From: CAUTUX01 sp963542015
GTDB taxonomy: Bacteria; Bacillota; Clostridia; Christensenellales; CAG-917
NCBI GenBank assembly: GCA_963542015.1
Contig: CAUTUX010000024.1
Location: forward strand, 1-12,165
Length of the DNA stretch: 12,165 nucleotides
Reading direction: 5' to 3'
Part shown: positions 1 through 6,691 of the stretch, in pieces
Layout: every line of letters begins with the position of its first letter
How positions within the stretch are numbered: position 1 is the stretch's first letter
The notes under the pieces: model-generated
What the model was told of the DNA's origin: nothing
Seen by the model: the letters and a program-made list of their open reading frames with translations, nothing else
The model's database searches: none
Position numbers and translations under genes: made by a program

Positions 1-55
1 AGTAAAATAAAAACCTTAGAAAAAGTAAAATAAAAACCTTAGAAAAAGTAAAATA
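1..55. repeat. 23-bp tandem direct repeat, about 2.4 copies
   Basis: A 23-base A-rich unit occupies 1-23 and is repeated exactly at 24-46. A third partial copy starts at 47 and breaks down after about 9 bases. The array touches the window edge, so more copies may lie to the left. It ends just upstream of the ATPase promoter, where it could act as an UP-like or regulatory element. That role is inferred. Confidence 0.85.
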
Positions 56-86
56 GAATTGATTCTAATTTTATTTCAACTATAAT
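54..86 (+). promoter_or_regulatory. Promoter with overlapping palindrome, upstream of the first ATPase
   Basis: A -35-like TTGATT (59-64) and a perfect TATAAT (81-86) are separated by 16 bases. The predicted start is near 93, giving a leader of only about 10 bases before the ATG at 103, with GGAG at 95-98. The inverted repeat TAGAAT-TG-ATTCTA (54-67) covers the -35 box, so it is a reasonable operator for a repressor. The promoter call rests on consensus match only. Confidence 0.6.
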
Positions 87-102
87 TTAGATATGGAGAA
101 AC

Positions 103-1392
103 ATGAATAAGCTTTACTACGATAGAATAATTGATATAGTTCTAGAAAGAAAACTGAGCATATTTGGTGCTGTAAATATTTTAGGACCAAAATGGGTTGG
201 AAAGACAACAACCGCCGAGATGAAGGCAAAGAGCAAGCTAAAGTTGCAAAACAATCCAGATAGGGACAGTGTTATAGAAACAATAAAGACTGCTCCAAAT
301 ATTTTCCTAGACGGAGAGAAACCAAGATTAATTGATGAATGGCAAGACGCTCCAAACATTTGGGATGCAGTTAGATGTTTTTGCGATGATAATCCAACTC
401 CAGGGAATTTCATATTAACTGGATCAAGTAGTGCGAAGGTTGAAACGGCACATAGCGGTATAGGAAGAATAACAAATATCGTTATGCATCCAATGAGCCT
501 GTATGAGTCAAAAAATTCAAATGGACGTGTATCATTAAAAGAATTGTTTGATGGTACTGAAATTCTAGCAGATGGAGTGAAATCAGATTTATCAATAGAT
601 AATTTGATAATGTGTGCTTGTCGTGGTGGCTGGCCATTTGCTTTACATCTAAAGAATAAAGAAGACCAACTTGAAATCGCAAAAGATTATTTCAAAGGGA
701 TATATACTAGAGATATTTATAATATAGATAGGGTTAAAAGGAACCAGCTGGCTATGAAAACGCTACTAGAATCATACGCTAGAAATATAGCAACGCTGGC
801 AAAGACTCAAACAATACTTGATGATATAAAAGAGAGAGTTCAAATAACAAAGCCTACTCTTGATCATTATATAGATGTACTTGAAAGACTATATATTATT
901 GAAGATATATATGGGTGGGCACCACAAGTAAGATCTAGAAGTATTCTACGCACAGGGCGAAAGAGGATGTTTTGTGATCCCTCTCTTGCTGTTGTGGGAT
1001 TAAATGCATCGCCAGAAAAGTTAAGATATGACTTAAACACATTCGGCTACATATTTGAAAATCTTTGTATAAGAGATTTGAAAGTTTACTCATTAGCACT
1101 AGGGGGAGAAATTTCATATTACCACGACCAAACAGGACTTGAAGTGGATGCAGTATTGCATTTGGATGATGGCAGGTATGCATTAATTGAATTTAAATTA
1201 GGTTCACATCAATATGAGGCTGCAGCAAAGAATTTAAATAGAATAGAGAAATTAATAATTAATCGCAATAAAGAAAGTAAAAATACGAAACTCAGTTTAC
1301 CAACATTGAAGATAATTATAACTGGATCAGAATATGGATATAGAAGAGAAGATGGAGTCTATGTTATCCCGATTGGTTGTTTAAAGAACTAA
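103..1392 (+). CDS. AAA family ATPase with DUF4143 C-terminal domain
   Basis: This 429-residue protein has an N-terminal P-loop ATPase domain of the AAA_14 type: Walker A GPKWVGKT at residues 28-35, Walker B LIDEW at 76-80 and the sensor-like ILTGSSS at 104-110. The second half matches the DUF4143 layout. It ends in a restriction-endonuclease-like core, with EVD at 347-349 and EFK at 363-365, a D...ExK pattern as in PD-(D/E)XK nucleases. The start is set by GGAG at 95-98. It stands alone on the + strand behind its own promoter. The family is common in anaerobic bacteria and archaea, usually as stand-alone accessory genes. The cellular role and substrate are not established, and nuclease activity is inferred from the motif only. 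No signal peptide or membrane segment is seen, so it is probably cytoplasmic. Confidence 0.88.
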   Translation: MNKLYYDRIIDIVLERKLSIFGAVNILGPKWVGKTTTAEMKAKSKLKLQNNPDRDSVIETIKTAPNIFLDGEKPRLIDEWQDAPNIWDAVRCFCDDNPTPGNFILTGSSSAKVETAHSGIGRITNIVMHPMSLYESKNSNGRVSLKELFDGTEILADGVKSDLSIDNLIMCACRGGWPFALHLKNKEDQLEIAKDYFKGIYTRDIYNIDRVKRNQLAMKTLLESYARNIATLAKTQTILDDIKERVQITKPTLDHYIDVLERLYIIEDIYGWAPQVRSRSILRTGRKRMFCDPSLAVVGLNASPEKLRYDLNTFGYIFENLCIRDLKVYSLALGGEISYYHDQTGLEVDAVLHLDDGRYALIEFKLGSHQYEAAAKNLNRIEKLIINRNKESKNTKLSLPTLKIIITGSEYGYRREDGVYVIPIGCLKN

Positions 1393-1457
1393 TATCTCTA
1401 TATTTTGTTTGTTACTTATATATATTACAGAATTTAACTATTAAATTAGCAGGCGAT

Positions 1458-1471
1458 AAGTTTTAAAACTT
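1458..1471. repeat. 14-bp perfect palindrome
   Basis: AAGTTTTAAAACTT reads the same on both strands. It lies about 8 bases before the outer arm of the structured block that follows. It could be a protein-binding site or simply AT-rich sequence. Confidence 0.5.
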
Positions 1472-1478
1472 AATTATA

Positions 1479-1663
1479 AAGGTGAAAAATGAATAGAAAA
1501 AATTGCCATTATAGCGTGAGCTTTATTAGTTAAGGCAATCTCCCTGTTGGCAGGGTTTGAATTGCGAGAATGTAAAAAATCTAATTATAACCCTGCTATC
1601 TACTGCCTATTTGTTAAAGCCTTGAGGATAAACCCTTGCTTAAATCGTATATTTTTTCACCTT
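1479..1663. ncRNA. Candidate structured RNA or folded intergenic element, strand unresolved
   Basis: About 185 bases without a coding frame are closed by an 11-bp perfect inverted repeat (1479-1489 with 1653-1663). Several further complementary pairs lie inside: 1502-1507 with 1534-1539 (ATTGCC/GGCAAT), 1542-1546 with 1551-1555 (CCCTG/CAGGG), and 1550-1557 with 1589-1596 (8 bp, exclusive of the previous pair). The pairs 1549-1553 with 1603-1607 and 1530-1536 with 1619-1625 (one G-U) also form. The outer stem plus competing inner stems resemble a folded RNA. Read on the - strand, the ATTGCC/GGCAAT stem is followed by TTTTTT, which would make a terminator. On the + strand no clear terminator follows. 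I cannot assign it to a known family from memory. 6S-like or raiA-type RNAs are possibilities only. Confidence 0.35.
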
Positions 1664-1831
1664 AGATGGATAAAATCCTTCTTTATATTTATATGCTTTT
1701 TGGAAATACCTATTTAGAAATTAGCTATCCATTTATATAAAAAACTCAATTTTACACGATTTCAAGACCTCATTTTTGCTATTTTTACCGATTTTACACT
1801 TTAATTTCTCAATTTTTTTAAAAAATACATA
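1664..1831. other. AT-rich intergenic stretch
   Basis: No reading frame with a ribosome site was found here. The only structure noted is a 7-bp inverted repeat, ATGGATA (1666-1672) with TATCCAT (1726-1732), and a small GGAT-AAA-ATCC hairpin inside its left part. The region ends at the gldA promoter. Confidence 0.4.
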
Positions 1832-1860
1832 TTGAATTGAACAACTTGCTTTTGTATACT
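1832..1860 (+). promoter_or_regulatory. gldA promoter
   Basis: TTGAAT (1832-1837), a 17-base spacer and TATACT (1855-1860) form a good sigma-A-like promoter. The predicted start near 1867 gives a leader of about 22 bases. The ribosome site AAGGGGG (1877-1883) sits 5 bases before the ATG at 1889. No catabolite-repression operator was recognised with confidence nearby. Confidence 0.7.
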
Positions 1861-1888
1861 TTAGTTATTAAAACTCAAGGGGGAAAAT

Positions 1889-3022
1889 ATGAGGAAAGCT
1901 TTTATATGTCCATCAAAATTTGTTATGGGCGAAGGTGAACTAAACAATTTAGGTTATTTTGTTAAGTTGTATGGAAAATCCGCTTTGGTGATTGCCAACA
2001 AGGATGATATCAAACGAGTCAGCAAACAACTTGACTACACAATGGAAAAATACGGCGTTTCATTTGTATATGCTGATTTTCATGGTGAATGTTCAAAACA
2101 GGAAGTTGCAAGACTTAAAGAAATCGCAAAAGAAAATAAATGTGCAACTATTATTGGTCTTGGTGGTGGAAAAGCTATTGATACTGCCAAATGTGTAAAC
2201 GCTGCAAAATTAAGACTTATTATAGTTCCAACTATTGCTGCTACAGATGCTCCAACATCTCACTCTGCAGTTCTTTATACTGAAGATGGTGCATTTGATG
2301 ATTATGCATACTTCACGAGTCCTGATGTTGTACTGATTGATACTGCAGTTATTGCTGCTGCTCCAGTTCGTTTCCTTGTTTCTGGTATGGGTGATGCTCT
2401 ATCAACATACTTTGAAGCTCGTGCAAACCAACAATCATTTGCTAATGTAAATGCTGGGTTACCTTGCGGTGCAAGAGAAAAGAAATGTGATCCTGCAAAA
2501 CAAACTTTGGCTGCTATGGCATTAGCTGAACTCTGCTATCAAACTTTGCTCAAAGATGGTTTGAAAGCAAAACTTTCATGTGAAAGTAAGGTAGTAACTA
2601 AAGCATTGGAAAACATTGTTGAAACAAACATATTATTGTCTGGTTTAGGCTTTGAGTCTGGCGGTCTTGCGGCTGCTCATGCTATTCACGATGGCCTTAC
2701 TGTTCTTGAAGAAACTCACAAGATGACACACGGTGAAAAGGTTGCGTTCGGTACAATATGTCAACTTATACTTGAAAATGCTCCAGATGAAGAAATCGTT
2801 ACAGTAATAAACTTCTGCAATAGTGTCGGACTCCCTGTATGTTTAAAAGATTTAGGGGTAGAAAACATTGGAGACAGAATATATCAAGTTGCTGAAAAAT
2901 CATGTATCAAAGAAGAAAGTATTCATTCAATGCCATTCCCTGTATCTCCAGCGGATGTAGTTGCAGCAATTCTTGCAGCAGATAAAATGGGTGAACTTTT
3001 AAAATACAGCTCTGTTGAATGA
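1889..3022 (+). CDS. gldA: Glycerol dehydrogenase, NAD-dependent
   Basis: This protein oxidises glycerol to dihydroxyacetone with NAD+ in the cytoplasm. It has 377 residues and belongs to the zinc-containing iron-type alcohol dehydrogenase group. The dinucleotide-binding loop GLGGGKAIDTAK lies at 90-101. The expected metal ligands are Asp169 (GMGDALS), His264 (AAHAIHDG) and His281 (MTHGEKV). The Asp-to-first-His distance is 95 residues, about 12 more than I recall for characterised GldA. The extra length falls in a loop around residues 190-203 that carries Cys193 and Cys200. The rest of the fold signature (FEAR, LAELCYQTLL, GLGFESGGLAAAHAIHDG) is canonical. It lies directly upstream of dihydroxyacetone kinase on the same strand, which supports the assignment. 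The start has a strong GGGGG ribosome site. Confidence 0.93.
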   Translation: MRKAFICPSKFVMGEGELNNLGYFVKLYGKSALVIANKDDIKRVSKQLDYTMEKYGVSFVYADFHGECSKQEVARLKEIAKENKCATIIGLGGGKAIDTAKCVNAAKLRLIIVPTIAATDAPTSHSAVLYTEDGAFDDYAYFTSPDVVLIDTAVIAAAPVRFLVSGMGDALSTYFEARANQQSFANVNAGLPCGAREKKCDPAKQTLAAMALAELCYQTLLKDGLKAKLSCESKVVTKALENIVETNILLSGLGFESGGLAAAHAIHDGLTVLEETHKMTHGEKVAFGTICQLILENAPDEEIVTVINFCNSVGLPVCLKDLGVENIGDRIYQVAEKSCIKEESIHSMPFPVSPADVVAAILAADKMGELLKYSSVE

Positions 3023-3067
3023 TCAAGAATAATAATATCTTAATTAAACTATAAAAAATAAAATTTG

Positions 3068-3102
3068 CCACCTGTGCTCTATTGAGTGCTGGTGGTTTTT
3101 TT
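3068..3102 (+). terminator. Hairpin plus U-run between gldA and dhaKL (terminator or attenuator)
   Basis: CCACC (3068-3072) pairs with GGTGG (3091-3095). Inside a T-T mismatch, GTGCTC (3074-3079) pairs with GAGTGC (3084-3089), two pairs being G-U, around the loop TATT. Seven Ts follow directly (3096-3102). This is a typical intrinsic terminator. It ends next to the dhaKL ribosome site GGAGG (3103-3107). No clear promoter was found between hairpin and gene, so partial read-through from gldA is likely. Confidence 0.75.
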
Positions 3103-3117
3103 GGAGGAAAATATATA

Positions 3118-4893
3118 ATGAAAAAAATTATCAACTCACCAGAAACTTTTGTTATCGAAATGTGTAAGGGTATAGCTAAAGCTCATCCCGAACTTGAATT
3201 TGTTGAAAAATACAAATTGATTAAGAAAAAGAATATTAATCCTGATAAAGTAAGCTTAATATCAGGTGGTGGATCTGGACATGAGCCTGCACATGCTGGC
3301 TATGTTGGAACTGGTATGCTCGACTGTGCTGTATGCGGAGATATTTTCGCATCTCCTTCTCAGATTCAGGTATATAACGCAATAAAGGAATGTGCTACAG
3401 ACAAGGGTGTTCTATTAGTTATAAAGAACTATTCTGGGGACTGCATGAACTTTAATAATGCCGCTACTCTTGCAAGAGAAGAAGATGGCATTAAGGTAGA
3501 TGCCGTTTATGTAACTGATGACATAGCTGTTAAGGATTCCTTATACACTGTTGGAAAACGTGGTGTTGCTGGGACTGTCTTTGTTCACAAAATAGCTGGT
3601 GCATTAGCTGAAAAAGGTGCCAGTCTTGAAGAAGTTGTTCGGGTAGCAAATAAAGTAATTGAAAATGTAAAGACTTTTGGATTTGCATTAACTTCATGTA
3701 CTCCACCGGCGAAAGGAACTCCTATTTTTGACATAAGTGATACTGATATGGAATTTGGAGTTGGAATTCATGGTGAGCCAGGAAGAAAAACCGAAAAAAT
3801 TCAAAGTGCAGACGAACTCGCAAAAAGAATTGTTGCAGACCTACTCGATGAATTAAAAGGTAATAAGAGTAAGGATGTGGCCGTAATTATTAACGGTTTT
3901 GGAGCTACTCCACTTATGGAATTGTATTTACTTAATAATTCTGTAAGCAATGAACTTGAAAAAGCAAAATTAAATATTCATAAAACATTAGTTGGGAACT
4001 ATATGACATCTATTGATATGGCTGGTGCTTCTATAACCATACTTAAACTTGATGATGAACTAAAAGAACTTCTTGATGCTCCAGTTTCAACTCCTGCTCT
4101 TTCTTGGGGAAGCATTTTAAATTCAACATCTGCTGATGTTGCGAATGCACATGCCACAGCAAAGAAAGCTTTAAAGGATGATAAAAAGAAATCTGCTGAA
4201 CCTGTATCATACGAAGTAAAAGGTAAACCTATCGTTTCAGAAACGATTAATACTGCAGCATTTGTGAAAATTATAGATAAAATGGCTGATGTCATTATTG
4301 AAAATGAAGTTCCATTCTGTGATGCTGATAAAATGGGCGACGGGGACTTCGGAATGAGTATTGCTAAAGGATTCAAACAACTTAAGAAAGAATGGAAAAC
4401 TAGAAATAAAATTAATATAGGTGCATTCTTAAGAAGTTGTTCAGAAATAATTATGGAATACTGTGGTGGTGCTTCCGGACCTATTTGGGGAAGTGCTTTT
4501 AGATATGCCGGAAAACAAGCTGGAGATAAAACTGAAATTTCCTTAAAAGATTTAGCAGATATTATGCAAGCGGCAAATACTGGTGTATATGAGACTGGAA
4601 AAGCTTCATTTGGTAAAGGCGCCGTTGTGGGTGACAAAACATTAGTTGATGCTTTAAAGCCTTGTGCCGATGCTTTAACATCTCAAGCTAATAGCAATGC
4701 TAAATTGGCTGATGCTCTCATATTTGGGGCAAAAGAAGCTGTAAAAGGTGCTGATAATACAAAGACATTCGCTGCAAAAGCTGGTCGTGCTGGAACAGTA
4801 GGCGAAAAATCAATCGGCTATCCGGATGCTGGAGCTTATGGGCTTGGAGTAATATTTACAGAACTAGCAAAATATATTCCAACAATAAAATAA
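3118..4893 (+). CDS. dhaKL: Dihydroxyacetone kinase, ATP-dependent, DhaK-DhaL fusion
   Basis: This enzyme phosphorylates dihydroxyacetone to dihydroxyacetone phosphate using ATP and feeds the product of glycerol dehydrogenase into glycolysis. The 591-residue protein joins two domains. DhaK (about 1-330) has GGGSGHEP at 50-57 and His218 in GIHGEPGR, the residue that covalently binds the substrate in this family. DhaL (about 375-591) binds nucleotide and has MGDGDFG at 406-412, CGGASGP at 449-455 and GYPDAGAYGLG near the end. A charged linker (about 345-372) separates them. The fused form marks the ATP-using type rather than the PTS-dependent DhaKLM type. In DhaL the Asp before GDGD (Asp404) is one residue closer than the DxxxGDGD spacing I recall. 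The start at 3118 is chosen because GGAGG (3103-3107) lies 10 bases upstream. A TTG at 3082 would place the start inside the terminator hairpin. Confidence 0.93.
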   Translation: MKKIINSPETFVIEMCKGIAKAHPELEFVEKYKLIKKKNINPDKVSLISGGGSGHEPAHAGYVGTGMLDCAVCGDIFASPSQIQVYNAIKECATDKGVLLVIKNYSGDCMNFNNAATLAREEDGIKVDAVYVTDDIAVKDSLYTVGKRGVAGTVFVHKIAGALAEKGASLEEVVRVANKVIENVKTFGFALTSCTPPAKGTPIFDISDTDMEFGVGIHGEPGRKTEKIQSADELAKRIVADLLDELKGNKSKDVAVIINGFGATPLMELYLLNNSVSNELEKAKLNIHKTLVGNYMTSIDMAGASITILKLDDELKELLDAPVSTPALSWGSILNSTSADVANAHATAKKALKDDKKKSAEPVSYEVKGKPIVSETINTAAFVKIIDKMADVIIENEVPFCDADKMGDGDFGMSIAKGFKQLKKEWKTRNKINIGAFLRSCSEIIMEYCGGASGPIWGSAFRYAGKQAGDKTEISLKDLADIMQAANTGVYETGKASFGKGAVVGDKTLVDALKPCADALTSQANSNAKLADALIFGAKEAVKGADNTKTFAAKAGRAGTVGEKSIGYPDAGAYGLGVIFTELAKYIPTIK

Positions 4894-4900
4894 AATTCAT

Positions 4901-4929
4901 TTTACTTGGAAAACATATTGTTTTAATAT
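4901..4929 (+). promoter_or_regulatory. Possible tRNA-Ala promoter
   Basis: TTTACT (4901-4906), a 17-base spacer and TAATAT (4924-4929) give four matches of six in each box. The predicted start, about 4936-4938, falls 8-10 bases before the tRNA. The -10 box lies in the right arm of the hairpin at 4908-4936, so promoter and terminator would overlap. The match is modest, and co-transcription with dhaKL is an alternative. Confidence 0.35.
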
Positions 4930-4936
4930 GTTTTCC
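4908..4936 (+). terminator. Perfect 12-bp inverted repeat after dhaKL
   Basis: GGAAAACATATT (4908-4919) pairs perfectly with AATATGTTTTCC (4925-4936) around a 5-base loop. It begins 14 bases after the dhaKL stop and ends 9 bases before the tRNA. It probably ends the dhaKL transcript, but no clean U-run follows the stem, so it may instead be a processing site or an operator. Confidence 0.5.
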
Positions 4937-4945
4937 TACTCCTTT

Positions 4946-5022
4946 GGGGGTATAGCTCAGTTGGCTAGAGTACTTGACTGGCAGTCAAGGGGTCGGGGGT
5001 TCGAATCCCCCTATCTCCACCA
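4946..5022 (+). tRNA. tRNA-Ala, anticodon GGC
   Basis: The 77-base gene folds fully. The acceptor GGGGGTA (4946-4952) pairs with TATCTCC (5012-5018), and the D stem GCTC pairs with GAGT. The anticodon stem CTTGA/TCAAG encloses the loop CTGGCAG, and the T stem GGGGG/CCCCC encloses TTCGAAT. The anticodon GGC (4980-4982) reads the alanine codon GCC. The third acceptor pair is G-U (4948 with 5016), the classical identity element of tRNA-Ala. Discriminator A is at 5019 and CCA is encoded at 5020-5022. Confidence 0.97.
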
Positions 5023-5087
5023 CAACTCCAAAATTGATACCCGATCATATTGAATTTATCCCAAATATCAACCCGTATGCCCTGTTT
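5022..5087 (+). pseudogene. Short coding-like remnant, copy A
   Basis: A frame ending in TAA (5088-5090) reads LIPDHIEFIPNINPYALF. It is clearly related to a frame at 8731-8796 that reads LLPDHIEYCPNIAPYVVR before its own TAA. Many of the base differences fall at third codon positions, which suggests once-coding sequence. The frame continues open for over 30 codons after the TAA (5091 to about 5200), so a stop may have broken a longer gene. The left end abuts the tRNA 3' end. No start or ribosome site is visible, and the protein is not recognised. Confidence 0.35.
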
Positions 5088-5291
5088 TAACGATTTGGTT
5101 TCGATGGCATTATCAACGGCGAGTGCAGAGACCTTAGAATAGTAGAAAATGGTTATATGGGTAAAAAATGGAAATTAATACATCGTTATATTTCATTTAA
5201 GTGCTTATGAAGTTCTTGTTTATTCAATAACACTAATCCTACAAGCGTCCTTATATATCGCTATAATATTTATGAAAGACACTTTTTAAGT

Positions 5292-6548
5292 TTATTTTCC
5301 TTTGTATCCCCATATAACTTTATATCGTTCCTCACCAAATTCTTTTGTGTTCCAGTCGTCGTCCCACCCATCTGGCTTTGACTCAGCTCTACAATATATT
5401 GTTTCTAGTTCATCACAGAAACCTATTATCGTTTCTTCGATTTCTACTACTGTGCTTGGAATTACTATTGATTTTATTTTTATTCCTTCAAAGGCAGATC
5501 TCTCTATCTTTTTCAATCCTTCATTCAATTCTACATATTCCAAATCCACGCAATTCTCAAAAGCAAATTTTTCAATTACTTGAACATTTTCAGGAATAAC
5601 AATTGATTTTAGTTTGGTAAATTCAAATGCACGAGTGCCAATCTTCTTTACAAATTTTGGTATTTCCGATTTCGCACAACCCAATATTAATTTCCTTGTT
5701 TTCTTTTCAATTAAGCAATTTCCCAAGGATTCATAATTAGTGTTTTCTGGTGCCACTGTGAAAACATTGTCACAAAAAGAAGCTTCTCTTATTTCTTTGA
5801 CTGTACTTGGGATTCTTACACCCTTAATTTGAGTTTCGCTGAATGCTCTTTCTCCTATTATGTACAATCCCTCATTAAGTTCTAATTTTTCAAGTTTTGA
5901 AGAAAAGAAAGCAAAGTCTCCAATTTTCTCTACGCTACTTGGAATTCTAATTGATTTTATATTTGTGTCATAAAATGCCCAATCTTCAATTGTCTTTATG
6001 CCTTCAGGTATTACTGAATTCTTCGTCCCACAAACTAGTTTCATTGTTGTTTTATCAATAAGGCAATTCCCTCTTACTTCATATTTTTTATTCCCTGAAT
6101 CTACCGTAATCTCAATATCTTGAAATGCTCCGCCCGCTATGTCTTCTACGCTACTTGGTATCCTCAATTGCTTTATCGAAGTTTCTCTAAATGCCCAGCG
6201 TCCAATTTTTTTTAATCCTTCATTTAGAGTTACTGACTCCAATGAGTCGCAGTTTGAACATCCATCCTCTTCTATTTCCTCAACTGAGCTCGGGAATACT
6301 ATGCTTTTTACTCCGCTCATGCCAAAGGCTCTTCTACCTATTGTTTTTATGTAATCTGGAATTACGGCTCCTTGTCTCACAAATGCTAGATAATCGCCAC
6401 CCTTTTCTATCGCACAATTATCTATTTCTTCGTACTCGACTTCCACATCATTCCAGCTATCTCCAACTTGAATTTGTTTTATGAATATCTTATTTTGTTC
6501 TTTAGATTTCATCTCTTCTACTAATCCTAATTCTTTATTCTTATTCAT
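5292..6548 (-). CDS. BspA-like leucine-rich repeat protein (LRR_5)
   Basis: About 418 residues, made largely of repeated units of the pattern hhIPssVpcIgcpAFpps near 23 residues each, from about residue 60 to 395. The recurring strings IPSSVEEI, RIPSSVEDI, GLKKIGRWAF and SIVIPENVQVI are typical of the LRR_5 (Treponema BspA-like) family. The C-terminus (YCRAESKPDGWDDDWN... VIWGYKG) is a tail I have seen on such proteins in anaerobic Bacillota. Unlike secreted BspA adhesins it has no signal peptide, no membrane segment and no wall anchor, so it is probably cytoplasmic, with a protein-binding role inferred only. Three start codons stand in a row (GTG 6554, ATG 6551, ATG 6548). The last is chosen because GGGTG lies at a workable distance, though the site is weak. 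It lies 137 bases or more beyond the toxin-like gene on the same strand. Confidence 0.85.
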   Translation of the reverse strand: MNKNKELGLVEEMKSKEQNKIFIKQIQVGDSWNDVEVEYEEIDNCAIEKGGDYLAFVRQGAVIPDYIKTIGRRAFGMSGVKSIVFPSSVEEIEEDGCSNCDSLESVTLNEGLKKIGRWAFRETSIKQLRIPSSVEDIAGGAFQDIEITVDSGNKKYEVRGNCLIDKTTMKLVCGTKNSVIPEGIKTIEDWAFYDTNIKSIRIPSSVEKIGDFAFFSSKLEKLELNEGLYIIGERAFSETQIKGVRIPSTVKEIREASFCDNVFTVAPENTNYESLGNCLIEKKTRKLILGCAKSEIPKFVKKIGTRAFEFTKLKSIVIPENVQVIEKFAFENCVDLEYVELNEGLKKIERSAFEGIKIKSIVIPSTVVEIEETIIGFCDELETIYCRAESKPDGWDDDWNTKEFGEERYKVIWGYKGK

Positions 6549-6578
6549 CATCACACCCTAAATATGTACTAATACTTA

Positions 6579-6608
6579 TTATTATTTTCATTTACTAATC
6601 ATTTGCAA
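6579..6608 (-). promoter_or_regulatory. Weak promoter candidate for the LRR gene
   Basis: On the - strand TTGCAA (6608-6603), an 18-base spacer and TAATAA (6584-6579) could form a promoter about 30 bases upstream of the start region. The match is poor in the -10 box. If it is not used, the LRR gene would depend on read-through from the protease operon. Confidence 0.3.
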
Positions 6609-6671
6609 TGTAGTTGATATGTAATTTTACTAGAGATTTCTAGGTGTTTCGCATAAGCACACATGATTAGT
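6594..6671. repeat. 9-bp perfect inverted repeat enclosing a smaller hairpin
   Basis: ACTAATCAT (6594-6602) is the exact reverse complement of ATGATTAGT (6663-6671). Between them CTAGA (6630-6634) and TCTAG (6639-6643) form a small hairpin. The block lies between the toxin-like gene and the LRR gene and may be a poor terminator or RNA fold. No U-run follows on the - strand. Confidence 0.4.
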
Positions 6672-6691
6672 GTCTATTTATGTTCAAACTA

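Noticed and set aside
3999..4637. Long - strand open frame of 212 codons inside dhaKL
   Set aside because: It lies wholly opposite a well-supported kinase gene, has no ribosome site and its composition (Ser/Ala/Phe/Pro-rich) is typical of a shadow frame.
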